Shown here in pieces: positions 62,926 to 64,000 of a stretch of DNA of 64,000 nt. A model generated the notes under the pieces. That model saw only the letters and a list, made by a program, of their open reading frames with translations. It was not told the DNA's origin and made no database searches. Origin of the DNA: Chitinophaga parva (lineage in GTDB: Bacteria > Bacteroidota > Bacteroidia > Chitinophagales > Chitinophagaceae). Location: the NCBI RefSeq assembly GCF_003071345.1, contig NZ_QCYK01000001.1:1798001-1862000 (forward strand). The letters are read 5' to 3'. The number at the start of each line of letters is the position of its first letter. Positions within the stretch are counted from its first letter, which is position 1. The position numbers and the translations under genes are program-made.

Positions 62926-64000
62926 TTAATTGATTTTAAAGTAGAAGCTGAATTTGCTGCCCTTCCCAGGCGTACTTTCTACTTTAAGATCTCCTCCCGC
63001 TGCGTGTATGATTTTATTGGCGAGGTATAACCCGACACCATGCCCTTCAACATTCATATCCAGCCGTCCATAAATGGTGAATAATTTCTTCATTCCATCC
63101 TGTGGAATGCCGATCCCGTTATCTTCAACACTCAGGATGACATACTTTCCTTCCTGACGGGTATGAATATGTACTTTCGGCGGTTCCCGGCCGGAGAATT
63201 TCAACGCATTAGAAACCAGGTTATACAATATGCTCCGGAGGTTTTTAGGGGAGAAGAAGATATCTTTCACTTCCAGTTGGGTAGTAATCACGGCATTCGA
63301 AGCTTTTATTCTTTTCTCCAGGCTCCATTCAACGTTGCTGATAGTTTCCTCAAAGTCCACGGCTCCCATCTCCGCCATATTGTTTTCCAGCTTAGCGATG
63401 GTGGCGAGGTTATTGATCAGCATCCGGAATTTTCTGACGGAAGAATTGATGATATTTAAGAATTGCGACAATTCTGCATTGCTGTGCTCCACCAGGTTCA
63501 TCAATGTTATACTTGACTCTATACTGCACAGCGGGTCGATCAAATCATGGGATGCCATATGGATAAAATGCTCCAGGTCCGCATTGATCCGGAGCAGGCT
63601 CTCATTCTTTTCATCCAGTTCAATCTTTGCTTTCTTGAGTTCTGTAATATCATTGAAAGAAATGACTACACCTTTTTGCCTGTTTTCTACCTGTTGTAAA
63701 TAGGGCATGACCACCATTTGGTACCAACGGCCTTCAAGAGTCTCAATTTCACGGGTAACTTCCGAACCGTTGTTCTGTACGGTTTTCAGGTCATTTAAAA
63801 GCCCATCCGTTTTAATATTGGTGGAAATATGGCTGATTCCGGCAACTGATGAAATGCATGTTGCAGTAAGGAGGGTTCCTTGCCAGGTCGTGCAGGGCGA
63901 ATATCACCATTTGCCGTATGACAGGGGCTATCCTGTAGCTGTCATTTTCCTTTATGAAATACTGTTGCCGCCTTTCTGCCGGGATATCCTTTACACTGCT
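62926..64000 (-). pseudogene. CheB/CheR-PAS-histidine kinase fusion with internal deletion (partial)
   Basis: From 64000 down to about 63836 one frame reads KDIPAERRQQYFIKENDSYR then IRQMVIFALHDLARNPPY and FISCRN, which is the CheR methyltransferase core. After FISCRN that frame soon stops. Another frame takes over at the same bases: GISHISTNIKTDGLLNDL, then EGRWYQMVVMPYLQQ, GVVISFNDITELKKAK (PAS10-like), a phosphoacceptor HMASHDLIDPLCSIE, N box NLVSNALKFS and G boxes VEDNGIGIP and GHGVGLYLAN. In intact fusions some 200 residues separate these parts, so a deletion with frame change lies near 63832-63844. The kinase half could still be made from an internal start (ATG at 63717). Confidence 0.75.

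Noticed and set aside
1..64000. CRISPR arrays, prophage or insertion sequence transposases
   Set aside because: No regularly spaced repeats, cas genes, phage structural genes or transposase motifs were seen.

Overview
The window is a Bacteroidota chromosome segment, most likely from the family Chitinophagaceae (Chitinophaga-like). The grounds are a SusC/SusD pair, a T9SS-type sorting tail on a secreted subtilase, dialkylresorcinol/flexirubin-type genes, Rhs proteins of the Chitinophagaceae type, and promoters of the Bacteroidota form (TTTG, 19-21 bases, TAnnTTTG). No genus call is certain from sequence alone. Most of the window is GC-rich; about 54.45-61.2 kb is visibly AT-richer and decayed.

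Layout. 1-5.1 kb: end of a SusC receptor, its SusD lipoprotein, a DUF3467 protein, an Ldh-family dehydrogenase and aspartate kinase. 5.3-23.4 kb: a DNA-damage and mutagenesis region. A LexA-like XRE-S24 repressor and a dinB-dnaE polymerase operon share a paired palindromic operator, CTAA-N5-TTAG, which I regard as the best regulatory find. Downstream are a histone-deacetylase-like protein and all four members of the ligase-associated DNA damage module (PdeM, helicase, ATP-dependent ligase, exonuclease), split by a five-gene insertion. 23.4-27.3 kb: a periplasmic-binding-like lipoprotein, guaA and a head-GIN lipoprotein.

27.6-36.2 kb: a compact dialkylresorcinol/flexirubin-like operon (DarA, DarB, a small conserved protein, a BtrH-like acyltransferase, an ABC exporter, ACP, a ketosynthase and a cysteine-less ketosynthase-like partner). 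Several of its gaps are filled by inverted repeats bounded by AAATTGT. 36.3-54.2 kb: a YCII protein with an ECF42-type sigma factor, an M14 peptidase, rpsT, sucA-sucB (SucB with two lipoyl domains), an RsmB-type methyltransferase, an MFS transporter, a T9SS subtilase, mnmA, altronate dehydratase, dapA and accA.

54.3-64 kb: tRNA-Asp followed by an AT-rich island. It opens with an Rhs-core protein ending in a metzincin-type zinc protease domain, next to a small lipoprotein that is a candidate immunity protein. A broken copy of the Rhs gene start lies 4.3 kb downstream, with several gene remnants between and beyond (a TPR tail, an SDR tail, a truncated ORF). Then come an AraC regulator, an AhpD-like protein, a Na+/H+ antiporter and a CheB/CheR-PAS-histidine kinase fusion that has lost an internal segment and runs off the window.
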